Shown: positions 1 to 6,554 of the stretch, piece after piece
Position numbering within the stretch: position 1 is the first letter of the stretch
Layout: each line of letters starts with the position of its first letter
Assembly (NCBI GenBank): GCA_015654495.1
Contig: JAATGW010000413.1
Location: 1-8,776 of the forward strand
From: Chitinophagales bacterium
Lineage (GTDB): Bacteria; Bacteroidota; Bacteroidia; Chitinophagales; Chitinophagaceae
Reading direction: 5' to 3'
Length of the DNA stretch: 8,776 nt
Position numbers and translations under genes: made by a program
The notes under the pieces: model-generated
Told to the model about the DNA's origin: nothing
Databases searched by the model: none
The model's input: the letters and a program-made list of their open reading frames with translations, nothing else

Positions 1-108
1 ATCTGTACCCGCAGAAGAACGCTTCCATCCCAAACTATTTTCATAAAAGTCCAATGATCGCTTTAAATCCTTAACACCCAGTGTAATAAGGTTGAATTTC
101 TGGCGCAT
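1..108 (-). CDS. VOC (glyoxalase/bleomycin-resistance fold) family protein, N-terminal part only
   Basis: The minus strand is open from an ATG at 108 to the window edge, giving 36 codons. The peptide begins MRQKFNLITLGV and continues with KDLKRSLDFYENSLGW. This is the classic first beta-alpha unit of the vicinal oxygen chelate fold: a beta strand ending in T-L-G-V, then D-L-x-R-S-xx-F-Y-xxx-L-G-W. Family members include metal-dependent glyoxalases, dioxygenases and antibiotic-binding proteins. The usual early metal ligand (His or Glu in the first strand) is not evident here (ITLGV), as in many uncharacterised VOC proteins, so no substrate can be given. No Shine-Dalgarno site precedes the ATG; the upstream sequence is A/T-rich. 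The rest of the gene lies outside the window. Family confidence is good, specific function unknown. Confidence 0.8.
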   Translation of the reverse strand, partial: MRQKFNLITLGVKDLKRSLDFYENSLGWKRSSAGTD

Positions 109-361
109 AAAATATTTTGAATTCCTGTTAAAATCAATATAAGAAAGATAAGCGATTCAGCCGGAGATTCCTGCTTAAAGTGATCATTGCTATAAATCAG
201 CCCTTACCCGATAACTGTGGGAATGTAGAATTAGATCCACGTGAATCCGCTCTGACTATACATAATTCAGGAGGGGCACAAAAATTTAACTCTCAGGTAC
301 AAATAATACTCTTTTATTAAAACAAAGCCTTATGTCAACAAAAATTATCTCTACCTGCATA
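109..361. other. Divergent intergenic region
   Basis: This stretch separates the minus-strand VOC gene from the plus-strand outer-membrane protein gene and should hold both promoters. No clear TTG/TAnnTTTG promoter pair was found on either strand. A CACGTG palindrome lies near 239-244. An AGGAGGGG run at about 269-276 resembles a ribosome binding site but has no start codon at a suitable distance. No further gene seen. Confidence 0.4.
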
Positions 362-1006
362 ATGAAAACAGCTATTTTTTCGTACATCCTATTATCAGCC
401 TCATCTCTGACAGCGCAGGAACAACAAACAGCAGCCGAATCCACTTTAACTACAAAATTCGGTATTAAGGGAGGAGTCAATTTCACCAATCTGTATATAG
501 ATGATGTGAATGACGAGAAAATGAAGGTCGGCGCAAATGTGGGGTTTTTTGCAAAAATTCCGATAACAAAAGGCATTTCCTTTCAACCAGAATTGCTTTA
601 TTCAAACAAAGGTTCAAAAGTGAACTATGATAATGTTCTTCTTGGTCAGGGTGAATACCGTTATAATCTGCATTATCTGGAACTCCCTCTTTTGTTCAGC
701 TTCAACATTGTGAAAAATTTCAGTATACATGCAGGTGGATACGGTGCATACCTGCTTGCAGCAAATATTAAGGACCTGAATGAAGATGGCAGTGTTGAAA
801 ATATAGAAGAGCTGAATGCTGCGGACTTTAACAGGTTTGATGCGGGTCTTGCAGCGGGTTTAGGATTTGATGTTGGAAATTTTACCATAGGTGCCAGATA
901 CAATTACGGACTGATTGAGATTGGAAAATCAGGTAGCCTTGTGGGTGAGTTGAACAAGAACGCAAAGAACAGCGCTATCAACGTTTTTCTGGGTTTTGCA
1001 TTCTGA
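362..1006 (+). CDS. Outer-membrane beta-barrel protein (PorT/OMP_b-brl_2 type)
   Basis: Predicted 214-residue outer-membrane protein. I place the start at ATG 362 rather than the in-frame ATG at 332, because 362 puts a normal signal peptide at the very N-terminus: MKTAIF, a hydrophobic stretch YILLSASS, then a cleavage site near LTAQ-E. The 332 start adds ten residues (MSTKIISTCI) ahead of it. The mature part has the hallmarks of Bacteroidota small barrels: FGIKGGVNFTNL (about 33-44), FQPELLYSNKG (about 74-84), YLELPLLFSF (about 105-114), alternating aromatic/glycine strands (AGLAAGLGFDVGNFTIGARYNYG), and a terminal Phe in FLGFAF as expected for outer-membrane insertion. Such proteins are usually annotated as porin-family or PorT-family, but most have no known cargo. 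The DUF4142-like gene begins 44 bases downstream on the same strand and may be co-transcribed. Family confident; role unknown. Confidence 0.88.
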   Translation: MKTAIFSYILLSASSLTAQEQQTAAESTLTTKFGIKGGVNFTNLYIDDVNDEKMKVGANVGFFAKIPITKGISFQPELLYSNKGSKVNYDNVLLGQGEYRYNLHYLELPLLFSFNIVKNFSIHAGGYGAYLLAANIKDLNEDGSVENIEELNAADFNRFDAGLAAGLGFDVGNFTIGARYNYGLIEIGKSGSLVGELNKNAKNSAINVFLGFAF

Positions 1007-1050
1007 TAAACCCACCACCTGCTGATTATTGATAACTTAAATAGATTCAT

Positions 1051-1683
1051 ATGATAGCAACCGGAGCAAATAATTTCAAGTTGCTTTTCAGTACAGCGTT
1101 TTTGGCAGCAATTTCTATAACCTCAACTGCAACAAACTGCGGCAATGCAATGGATGTTTCAGATCCGGAGCAGTCGACTGCAGTTACACATATCCAGGAA
1201 TCTGTTGCAGAAGACACCAGTTTTATTGTTAAAGCCATTAAATTTCACCAGCAACAGATAATGCTGGCAGATATTGCTGACAAAAAAATAACGGACACTT
1301 CTCTAAAAAGAATAGTAGCCCAAATCCGTTTGAATCACCAGGCATCCCTTGAAGAACTATTTAAAATTTATAAATCAGCAGATAGCCTTAAGCTTTCCAA
1401 ATCGGAAAGGAACTGGAATGATTCACTGATTGCAGACCGTAGAAACGACCTTTCCAGGGAAGAAGAAAAGATGACAGACCTTTCTGAATCTAACTTTCAA
1501 AAGAAGTGGCTGGATCTGATGCTCAGGGAATATGATCACATGATACCTGAATTTGAAGAGGCCATGGAAAACGGCCTGAACGAAAAAGTTGCCCGTGTCA
1601 CTACTACAGCACTTGCGATGATAAAAGAAAACCGAAAAGACCTGGCAGGATGGAGGTCCGCAGCAATTGCATCGCTAAGATAA
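1051..1683 (+). CDS. Divergent DUF4142-like exported protein
   Basis: A 210-residue protein with an N-terminal hydrophobic segment (about 10-28, KLLFSTAFLAAISITSTA) followed by Cys30. The bases of a lipobox are poor (ATNC, Asn at -1), so it may be secreted or an atypical lipoprotein. Residues about 55-205 are helical and match the DUF4142 layout: an opening D-T-S-F-I helix, a long amphipathic helix with NHQASLEEL around His96, a charged linker, a third helix FQKKWLDLMLREYDHMIPEFEEA with His163, and a last helix ALAMIKENRKDLAGW. DUF4142 is a ferritin-like helical-bundle family found in envelope proteins of many bacteria, without a settled function. It is clearly more diverged than the DUF4142 lipoprotein at 4376-4978. 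It follows the barrel gene and ends at a strong hairpin terminator. A TTG or ATG start further in would lose the signal sequence, so 1051 is preferred. Confidence 0.72.
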   Translation: MIATGANNFKLLFSTAFLAAISITSTATNCGNAMDVSDPEQSTAVTHIQESVAEDTSFIVKAIKFHQQQIMLADIADKKITDTSLKRIVAQIRLNHQASLEELFKIYKSADSLKLSKSERNWNDSLIADRRNDLSREEEKMTDLSESNFQKKWLDLMLREYDHMIPEFEEAMENGLNEKVARVTTTALAMIKENRKDLAGWRSAAIASLR

Positions 1684-1701
1684 GTCCGTAGTCTCAATTA
1701 T

Positions 1702-1735
1702 AAAAGATGCGCATTTCTCAATGCGCATCTTTTTT
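1702..1735. terminator. Bidirectional rho-independent terminator
   Basis: A perfect 13-bp stem (AAAAGATGCGCAT at 1702-1714 with its complement at 1721-1733) encloses the six-base loop TTCTCA. A-tracts on one side and T-tracts on the other let it act on both strands. It sits 18 bases after the plus-strand DUF4142-like gene and 65 bases past the end of the convergent minus-strand gene. Confidence 0.9.
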
Positions 1736-1799
1736 GTAAACAGAAAAGAGACATTAATGGCAGTCGGGAGACGGGAATTTTTACGCGATGCTCGGCTGG

Positions 1800-2123
1800 T
1801 TAATTAGCATTCTTTTCACTGACTTTGTGGAATTTGTTGAGATAAGCATACCCCACCAACTGTACATTGCTGCTTGAAGCAAAGCGAATTTCTTTCCAAA
1901 GAAATCGGTCGAGAATCATGATCTGGTCAGGCCGCACATCATTTCCACTCCGGTTCTCGGGATTAACAGGATTATTATAGCCAGGAACGGATTGATTAAA
2001 TGTTTGAATATTTTCTTTCGCCTTTTGTACACAAAACTCATTCGAAGGTTTTGTAAAATAGCCAACTGCAATCAGGATGATAACTAACATCAGAATAACA
2101 TAGGAGAGTTTCATATGCGCCAT
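1800..2123 (-). CDS. Small membrane-anchored protein, DUF4359-like
   Basis: A 107-residue protein on the minus strand. Two in-frame ATGs are possible: 2123 (MAHMKLSY) and 2114 (MKLSY); the second looks more typical. A single hydrophobic segment (SYVILMLVIILIAVGYF, about residues 7-23) anchors it, followed by a polar domain of about 80 residues with TKPSNEFCVQKAKENI, one cysteine, and a C-terminal part with alternating hydrophobic residues (IMILDRFLWKEIRFAS, VQLVGYAYLNKF). The arrangement (N-terminal anchor, T-K/N-P-S near residue 25, short beta-rich end) recalls DUF4359, but I cannot confirm this by eye. Function unknown. It is the last of three minus-strand genes and faces the bidirectional terminator at 1702-1735. 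A 13-codon leader-like frame (2130-2171) lies just before it. Confidence 0.65.
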   Translation of the reverse strand: MAHMKLSYVILMLVIILIAVGYFTKPSNEFCVQKAKENIQTFNQSVPGYNNPVNPENRSGNDVRPDQIMILDRFLWKEIRFASSSNVQLVGYAYLNKFHKVSEKNAN

Positions 2124-2129
2124 TTTTTG

Positions 2130-2171
2130 TTATGCAGCAATTCGATGCGGGCAAGGCAGAAAAATTTTCAT
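2130..2171 (-). other. Possible 13-residue leader peptide frame
   Basis: On the minus strand ATG at 2171 opens MKIFLPCPHRIAA and stops at 2130, six bases before the ATG of the small membrane protein. A GGGAG motif (plus-strand 2177-2181) lies five bases before this ATG, one of the better Shine-Dalgarno spacings in the window. Translation could couple to the next gene. Short frames arise by chance, so this is tentative. Confidence 0.2.
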
Positions 2172-2221
2172 AGTGACTCCCGATACTCATAAAATCAAAA
2201 ACAACTCACCTGAAAGCTTTC

Positions 2222-2620
2222 TCAGGCGAAGAATTCAACCTCTCCAGATTTCTTATCAAACCAGGCTACCTGGTGCACTCTTATATGGATTATTGGATTC
2301 ACCGGATTTGAAATCCGGTCAGCACAGGCCGGAATAAAAATGTTTTTACCATTGGTACTGGCACTTCCCTGTATCTGTATAAAATTGCCTCTTTTACGAT
2401 TGATGAACTTTAAAATCACGGGCCATTCAGCGGGCAGATTTGAAGGTAGTACAAGGTCTTCGCAGGAACACCACATGGATTGCGCCTCGTCTGCAGCATG
2501 CGCCTCTACAACTACTGCACTCTTCCTGGGGAATTGTTGTGAGCATACTTCAAACAAAGCATACCTGGATTCCCTCATAATACGATGCAGAATCTTATTC
2601 ACAAACCCTGATTTTTTCAT
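2222..2620 (-). CDS. Divergent pyridoxamine 5'-phosphate oxidase-like (FMN split-barrel) protein
   Basis: From ATG 2620 the protein has 132 residues (MKKSGFVNKILHRIMRES...). A TTG at 2638 would extend it by six residues and overlap the upstream stop by four bases; ATG is preferred. The recognisable pattern is that of the FMN-binding split barrel: a helix RIMRESRYALFEVCS, strands KSAVVVEAHAA and QSMWCSCEDL, then WPVILKFINRKRGNFIQIQGSAS (about 67-88), and a final strand IIHIRVHQVAWFDKK. It aligns with the protein encoded just upstream: FPAQLSFYRKGYRFTLKVSGKAEI there against WPVILKFINRKRGNFIQIQGSAST here, and KMQMTKATYFEW against RVHQVAWFDKK. They are therefore paralogues in tandem, probably co-transcribed. 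Relatives include general-stress and flavin-binding proteins; whether this copy still binds FMN is unclear. Confidence 0.68.
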   Translation of the reverse strand: MKKSGFVNKILHRIMRESRYALFEVCSQQFPRKSAVVVEAHAADEAQSMWCSCEDLVLPSNLPAEWPVILKFINRKRGNFIQIQGSASTNGKNIFIPACADRISNPVNPIIHIRVHQVAWFDKKSGEVEFFA

Positions 2621-2634
2621 AGTTGGATGTTTTA

Positions 2635-3138
2635 TCAAAACTGGTATTCCAGGTGCCTTTCTACCGGAACAAAAGAACTATGCAACCATCTTAAAAAATT
2701 ATGATAGATCTTTTTCAAAAAAGTATCAGGACGGTCACCACTCCATTCAAAGTAAGTGGCCTTTGTCATCTGCATTTTCACTAATAGAATTTCATTAGTA
2801 TCCATAGGTGCTGATGAAGAAGGCAGGCCGATAACCTGACTTATCCTTTCCTGGTTACTTGTGATTTCAGCCTTTCCACTTACTTTAAGAGTAAATCGAT
2901 AACCTTTCCGGTAAAAAGATAATTGGGCAGGAAAATAATTTGAATCACCTGCGTGCCTGTATCCATTTCTGTTCATCAGAAACCAAACACCGCCTTGTTC
3001 ATCGACACGTATTGCGGTAACAATACAGGTAGGATAGTTGACCTGATCGATATCTGAGAAACTGAACAAAGCGCTTCTTATATCGTTGATCTTCGATTTG
3101 ATGAACTGGAAATTTTTTTGTGTTGTATATTCTTTCAT
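2635..3138 (-). CDS. Pyridoxamine 5'-phosphate oxidase-like / general stress FMN-binding protein
   Basis: A 167-residue minus-strand protein starting at ATG 3138, with a GGGG run about eight bases upstream. Residues about 35-125 show the split-barrel order: YPTCIVTAIRVDEQGGVWFLMNR (strand-turn-strand, about 35-57), FPAQLSFYRKGYRFTLKVSGKAEI (about 69-92), and LLVKMQMTKATYFEW (about 118-132). This is the layout of the general stress protein 26 / PPOX superfamily, which binds flavin nucleotides as dimers. The D-P-R-x-K type motif and other phosphate-binding residues of true PdxH are not seen, so pyridoxal-phosphate synthesis is unlikely. The last 35 residues (FLKKIYHNFLRWLHSSFVPVE...) are an added amphipathic helix. 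The stop lies immediately before, or just overlapping, the start of its paralogue at 2222-2620, indicating an operon. Confidence 0.72.
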   Translation of the reverse strand: MKEYTTQKNFQFIKSKINDIRSALFSFSDIDQVNYPTCIVTAIRVDEQGGVWFLMNRNGYRHAGDSNYFPAQLSFYRKGYRFTLKVSGKAEITSNQERISQVIGLPSSSAPMDTNEILLVKMQMTKATYFEWSGDRPDTFLKKIYHNFLRWLHSSFVPVERHLEYQF

Positions 3139-3439
3139 GTTTTTACCCCGGGTATTTATTTCCTACCTGTAATATGTTAAAATTTGTACCAGGATTGCAT
3201 TTACCTGCTTTTATACGGTTATAAAAAGTAAACTCGCCTGTATCAATGTATTAAGAACAGCAGAGAAGAAGGTACCAGCGAAACCCTGATACAATCATTG
3301 TAGAATTTCTTCAACAGTAAACCCATTGTGCCGCTATTCTTTCCTTAGATTCAAAATAAAACAAAACCGAAAGGTGCCGGATGATGGGCCCGGTTTGCTT
3401 ATTGATTACTGATTGTACATTCCACCTGAATTTTATAAA
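3139..3439. other. Divergent intergenic region with a leader hairpin
   Basis: About 300 bases separate the minus-strand FMN-barrel operon from the plus-strand permease gene. I see no gene. No convincing TTG/TAnnTTTG pair was found on either strand. A hairpin (AAACCG at 3364-3369 with CGGTTT at 3391-3396, plus an inner GCC/GGC pairing) lies about 45 bases before the permease ATG and could be a leader structure or weak attenuator. Confidence 0.4.
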
Positions 3440-3928
3440 ATGAAAAGAAAATCAAATCAACACAAAAGCTCCGGATTCAACCGCATATTCAATAGGATAG
3501 CTTCTACAGTAACCAGGGGTTCGGGTAGCCCGGTTGCTATCATCAGCGCCCTCGCACTCGTTATTTTATGGGCTGGCGGAGGTTTTATTTTTGGATTTAC
3601 CGATACCTGGCAGTTGCTTATCAATACCACCACAACAATTATTACTTTCCTGATGGTTTTTGTAATTCAGCAATCGCAGAACAAAGACACTATGGCAATT
3701 CAAATGAAGTTGAATGAGTTGATCGCCTGTAATGAAAAAGCCAGTAACCGCCTCGTCGATATTGAAGATCTTACTGACCAGGAAATTGTCACTATTAAAA
3801 AGTTCTACGAAAAACTCTCGAAGCTTTCCGGTTCTGAAGAACTTCACGCTACACATTCTCTGGATGAGGCGGAAGATATCCACGAGGAAAAATCAGGACG
3901 AATGGCTAAGAAGCCTGCAAAAAAATAA
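3440..3928 (+). CDS. Low-affinity iron permease family protein
   Basis: A 162-residue inner-membrane protein. The frame is open from a TTG at 3413, but ATG 3440 is preferred (MKRKSNQHKS). After a basic N-terminus come two membrane segments, about 31-53 (PVAIISALALVILWAGGGFIF) and about 57-77, the second containing the family signature DTWQLLINTTTTIITFLMVF and then VIQQSQNKDTMAIQMKLNEL (about 75-94). This W-Q-L-x-I-N-T-x-T-T-I-x-T-F-L-M-V-F...Q-N-x-D-x-A-I-Q-x-K-L-x-E-L string is diagnostic of the PF04120 family. The name comes from a fungal iron transporter; with only two membrane helices, transport in bacteria is not well established, so treat the function as family-level. A Lys-rich tail (GRMAKKPAKK) ends the protein. 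It appears to be a single-gene transcript followed by a hairpin. Confidence 0.88.
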   Translation: MKRKSNQHKSSGFNRIFNRIASTVTRGSGSPVAIISALALVILWAGGGFIFGFTDTWQLLINTTTTIITFLMVFVIQQSQNKDTMAIQMKLNELIACNEKASNRLVDIEDLTDQEIVTIKKFYEKLSKLSGSEELHATHSLDEAEDIHEEKSGRMAKKPAKK

Positions 3929-3960
3929 AGTCTCCTCATTGCTGGAGAGACTTTATCTAT
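3925..3960 (+). terminator. Imperfect hairpin at the end of the permease gene
   Basis: ATAAAGTCTC (3925-3934) pairs with GAGACTTTAT (3947-3956) around a 12-base loop. The gene's TAA stop is inside the left arm. Only a weak T-rich stretch follows, so this is a probable but not ideal rho-independent terminator. Confidence 0.55.
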
Positions 3961-4375
3961 TCTGTCGATTTTCTACTTTCATCTTAACAGAAACATTCAG
4001 TTGATGATGAAAGCATATAACCAACAGGAATGAATAATCGGTGCTACGGGTATTTAATCCAAAATAATGCCCGCCCATTTCACCCTTAATTAAGAAACTT
4101 ACTGTGGAATTTCATTCCCGAACTTCCTTCATCAGTGTACAAAAAACCACGTTAACGAATAGGCGTTGCTTTTAGATCCTTCTTTTCCCCGGCATAACCA
4201 TACAATCGAGATCGTCAGAAAAAATATTGCGGAGATCGAAGAACGCATTCCAAATAGTCGTGGGTAATGCTATCTACAGCAAAGGGCGATTTCCTCGGAA
4301 AACTGCTGCTGGTATAGTTTTGGCGGCCTATTAACTACGCTTACTAACCTAAGTGTTCATTTAAAATCTGTTAAC
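3957..4375. other. Long intergenic region without a recognisable gene
   Basis: About 420 bases lie between the permease gene and the DUF4142 lipoprotein gene. The only coding-like stretch is a short plus-strand frame around 4170-4268 that reads ...HNHTIEIVRKNIAEIEERIP and stops, with no ATG. It may be chance or a relic of a lost gene. The right end carries a candidate promoter (4315-4322). No tRNA, repeat or mobile element end was found. Confidence 0.45.
4315..4322 (+). promoter_or_regulatory. Candidate Bacteroidota -7 element (TAGTTTTG)
   Basis: TAGTTTTG matches the TAnnTTTG -7 consensus of Bacteroidota housekeeping promoters exactly and lies 54 bases before the DUF4142 lipoprotein ATG, giving a plausible 5' leader of about 45 bases. 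The upstream -33 TTTG element is poor (TTTCC in about the right place), so confidence is limited. Confidence 0.35.
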
Positions 4376-4978
4376 ATGAAACAATTATTATCGTTAGTAG
4401 CAGGCTCGGCAATAGTAGCGGCTGTATTGGTTTCCTGCGGTGGCGGAAGCGGCTCTGACAGGGAAACAGATTCGACCACATTTGAGTCTACCCAGAGAGA
4501 CAGAACTTATACTGAAGCCAGTGATAGTAACGCAGCAACCGCTCCCCTGGCAGCAGAAACAAATTTTATTAATAAAACCGTAGAAGCAAATTATGCTGAA
4601 CTAGGCATGGCCAAACTGGCATCAGAAAAAGCGACAGGCACGGAAGTGAAACAAATCGCGAAAATGCTGGAAGATGATCATACAGTGGCCTTAAACGGGT
4701 TGCAACAAATTGCCATAGCCAGGTCAATTACAGTTCCGGCCGGCGAAACTGAGGAAGCGAAACAGGACATCGCATCACTTTCTGAAAAGAAGGGAAAGGA
4801 TTTCGATAAAACCTGGTGCAAGGAAATGATTGGCAAACATGAAAAGTCGATCAAAAACCTGGAAGAAATGGAGGGACAGGCAACAGATCCTCAGTTGAAA
4901 ACATGGATCGCCGAAACTCTTCCTAAAATCAGGATTCACCGGGATAAGCTTGTGGAATGTCATGACAAAATGAAATAG
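4376..4978 (+). CDS. DUF4142 domain lipoprotein
   Basis: A 200-residue predicted lipoprotein. MKQLLSLVAGSAIVAAVLVSC is a full signal peptide with lipobox LVSC; Cys21 would be lipidated, followed by the GGGSGSD linker and about 35 Ser/Thr-rich residues. Residues about 61-196 are a canonical DUF4142 helical bundle: ETNFINKTVEANYAELGMAKLA (about 61-82), VKQIAKMLEDDHTVALNGL with the conserved D-D-H at 100-102, then FDKTWCKEMIGKHEKSIKNLEEM with K-H at 154-155, and ATDPQLKTWIAETLPKIRIH with His188. The recurring His/Glu positions in this ferritin-like family suggest metal or small-ligand binding, but the function is unproven. It has its own likely promoter and a downstream hairpin, so it is probably monocistronic. 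It ends with TAG, relevant to the TAG in the low-complexity gene downstream: TAG is used as a genuine stop here. Confidence 0.92.
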   Translation: MKQLLSLVAGSAIVAAVLVSCGGGSGSDRETDSTTFESTQRDRTYTEASDSNAATAPLAAETNFINKTVEANYAELGMAKLASEKATGTEVKQIAKMLEDDHTVALNGLQQIAIARSITVPAGETEEAKQDIASLSEKKGKDFDKTWCKEMIGKHEKSIKNLEEMEGQATDPQLKTWIAETLPKIRIHRDKLVECHDKMK

Positions 4979-5012
4979 CCGGAATCAAAGATTTTGTCTG
5001 TGTATTTCCATC

Positions 5013-5043
5013 GAAGAAAGGTTGGCATTGCCGGCCTTTCTTC
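5013..5043 (+). terminator. Hairpin terminator after the DUF4142 lipoprotein
   Basis: GAAGAAAGG (5013-5021) pairs with CCTTTCTTC (5035-5043); two G-T wobbles and two G-C pairs extend the stem to 13 pairs around the loop CATTG. The 3' arm is T-rich, but the T-tract after it is short (ATTTATG). Confidence 0.6.
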
Positions 5044-5094
5044 ATTTATGCTCATGGAACAATTGTTTATGACTATCATAAAAGAAATATACAA

Positions 5095-6054
5095 ATGACA
5101 ACCGCAAAGAAATACTGGCAGGCATTTAAAAACAGCGCATTAATGTTTTTTCAGGATAATGGGCTGAAATTAAGTGCATCCCTGTCCTTTTATACATTGT
5201 TTGCCATTGGACCTGCATTATTAATTGTTCTTTCAATACTGGGATTTCTATTTGGGCGTGATGCAGTTCAGGGCCAGATATTCGGAGAAATTGCAACCCT
5301 TGTAGGAGCGGACACCGCCAAACAGATAGAAGAAGTGATTAAGAATATTGAACTGAGTAAGGAAAAATTTATCGGTTTAATTACAGGTACAGTGGTTTTG
5401 TTCATTGGAGCAACAGCAGTTTTTGTTGAAATGCAGGATTCGATTAACTATATCTGGTCTGTAAAATCAAAACCAAAAAAAGGTTTTATAAAAATAATCC
5501 TCAACCGCGTTCTTTCATTTTCACTATTACTAAGTTTTGGCTTTATACTACTGGTATCGCTGGTGCTCAACTCCGGGCTTGAAGCAATCAGCAATCGTCT
5601 TCTCAGACTGTTTCCCGATGCTCTTATTGCTATCGCTTATATCATCAACATGGTGGTTACATTTGGAGTTATCACCCTTGTATTTGCATTTATCTTTAAA
5701 TTATTACCTGATGCGAAGCTTAGGTGGAAAGATGTATGGCATGGTGCTCTTATCACAGCGATTCTTTTTATGATTGGGAAATTTGGAATCGGATTTTATG
5801 TAAGCCGTGCAAAAATCATCACGGCTTACGGAACCGCTACATCCGTTATTATTTTGTTATCGTGGGTTTATTATTCAGCAGCAATTTTATTTTTTGGTGC
5901 TGCCTACACAAGAAACAGGGCAATAATTTTCGGCAATGGAATAAAGCTCAAGAACGATGCTGTTTTCATCGTTCATACTGAAACAACTGAATGGGAAGCA
6001 ACTGACAAATCATATGCTCAGCATGAAAAAAAAAAGCTCATAGAATCAGCCTGA
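5095..6054 (+). CDS. YihY/virulence factor BrkB family membrane protein
   Basis: A 319-residue inner-membrane protein. Six hydrophobic segments fall at about 29-53, 92-114, 136-158, 176-203, 214-236 and 246-271. Family landmarks are clear: LSASLSFYTLFAIGPALLIV near the first helix, TAVFVEMQDSINYIW (about 107-121), the FKLLPDAKLRWKDVWHGALI loop (about 201-220), and AYGTATSVIILLSWVYYSAA followed by FFGAAYTR (about 244-273). These match the YihY/BrkB family (PF03631), once mislabelled ribonuclease BN; the true role is unsettled. The C-terminal about 45 residues are polar and charged (cytoplasmic tail ending HEKKKLIESA). The start ATG 5095 is preceded by an A-rich stretch, not a Shine-Dalgarno site, as usual here. 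Length fits the family (about 270-330). Confidence 0.92.
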   Translation: MTTAKKYWQAFKNSALMFFQDNGLKLSASLSFYTLFAIGPALLIVLSILGFLFGRDAVQGQIFGEIATLVGADTAKQIEEVIKNIELSKEKFIGLITGTVVLFIGATAVFVEMQDSINYIWSVKSKPKKGFIKIILNRVLSFSLLLSFGFILLVSLVLNSGLEAISNRLLRLFPDALIAIAYIINMVVTFGVITLVFAFIFKLLPDAKLRWKDVWHGALITAILFMIGKFGIGFYVSRAKIITAYGTATSVIILLSWVYYSAAILFFGAAYTRNRAIIFGNGIKLKNDAVFIVHTETTEWEATDKSYAQHEKKKLIESA

Positions 6055-6236
6055 AAGAGAATAAGTTGCACCAGTAGTTTGTAAAATAAGCTAAGTAGAA
6101 ATGTTCCACTAATCAACAGGATTTTGTAGAAAGCTTTACGCAATTTCCAGGCTCTCTTTATTGTGACTGGCTGTAAAAAATAAGGCAATGTTCTTGAAGT
6201 ATTAATTGTATCTGAAACAATTAAAACGATAGAGCC
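6055..6236. other. Intergenic region before the low-complexity gene
   Basis: No gene, terminator hairpin or convincing promoter was recognised in these 182 bases. A TAGTTTG at about 6080 is one base short of the -7 consensus spacing. Confidence 0.35.
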
Positions 6237-6554
6237 ATGAAAAAAACAAGATCCAGACAAACGCCCTCTTCCCAACACTACAACAACAACCGAGGCAGAG
6301 GACGAAACAGAAATCAGCAAAGCAATAATTCCGGATTTGATAATTATCAAGATGATTATGATGACCAGTCCTGGGATAGCAACGAAAGTTCAGGAAATAA
6401 TTTCCGTAATCAGGGCAGGATGAATATGTCAGGATCAGACCGTGAGTCTTATCGCGGCGAAAGATTCAATGATCCCGGAATGAATCGTTATAATCAGCAA
6501 TGGAACGACCGCCCTTTCTCTGGTTTTGGACCATCTTATAGTAATCCGCAATAG
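6237..6554 (+). CDS. N-terminal product of the interrupted low-complexity gene as it stands
   Basis: Normal translation from ATG 6237 yields a 105-residue disordered peptide ending SYSNPQ before TAG. The ATG is preceded by GATAGAGCC, a weak Shine-Dalgarno-like run. Content is the same Q/N/G/R/D/S-rich sequence as the remainder, including DNYQDDYDDQSWDSNESS, so the peptide lacks any complete domain of its own. It is best viewed as the front part of the 435-residue gene. Confidence 0.55.
   Translation: MKKTRSRQTPSSQHYNNNRGRGRNRNQQSNNSGFDNYQDDYDDQSWDSNESSGNNFRNQGRMNMSGSDRESYRGERFNDPGMNRYNQQWNDRPFSGFGPSYSNPQ
6552..6554 (+). other. In-frame amber codon inside the low-complexity gene
   Basis: The codon context is CCG CAA TAG CGT AAT. 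One C-to-T change from CAG, the commonest Gln codon of this gene, explains it. The next 103 codons of the frame contain no ATG, GTG or TTG, so re-initiation in frame is possible only from ATG 6864. The nearest ATG, at 6559, is out of frame. Confidence 0.85.

Noticed and set aside
332..361. Upstream ATG as start of the outer-membrane barrel gene
   Set aside because: It would put ten extra residues before a normal signal peptide; ATG 362 gives a standard one.
2209..2226. CCTGA/TCAGG hairpin at the end of the second FMN-barrel gene
   Set aside because: Only five pairs around an AAGCTT palindrome and no adjoining T-tract on the minus strand; too weak to call a terminator.
2340..2798. Plus-strand frame of 152 codons across the two FMN-barrel genes
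   Set aside because: Cys/Ser/His-rich with no family resemblance, and it spans the junction of two better supported minus-strand genes.
4979..5098. Frame of the DUF4142 lipoprotein stays open for 39 codons after its TAG and ends at a TGA overlapping the YihY start (ATGA)
   Set aside because: A second TAG with an open frame is tempting beside the one at 6552, but the lipoprotein already ends at the usual family length and a terminator hairpin lies in the extension. Thirty-nine stop-free codons happen by chance about one time in seven.
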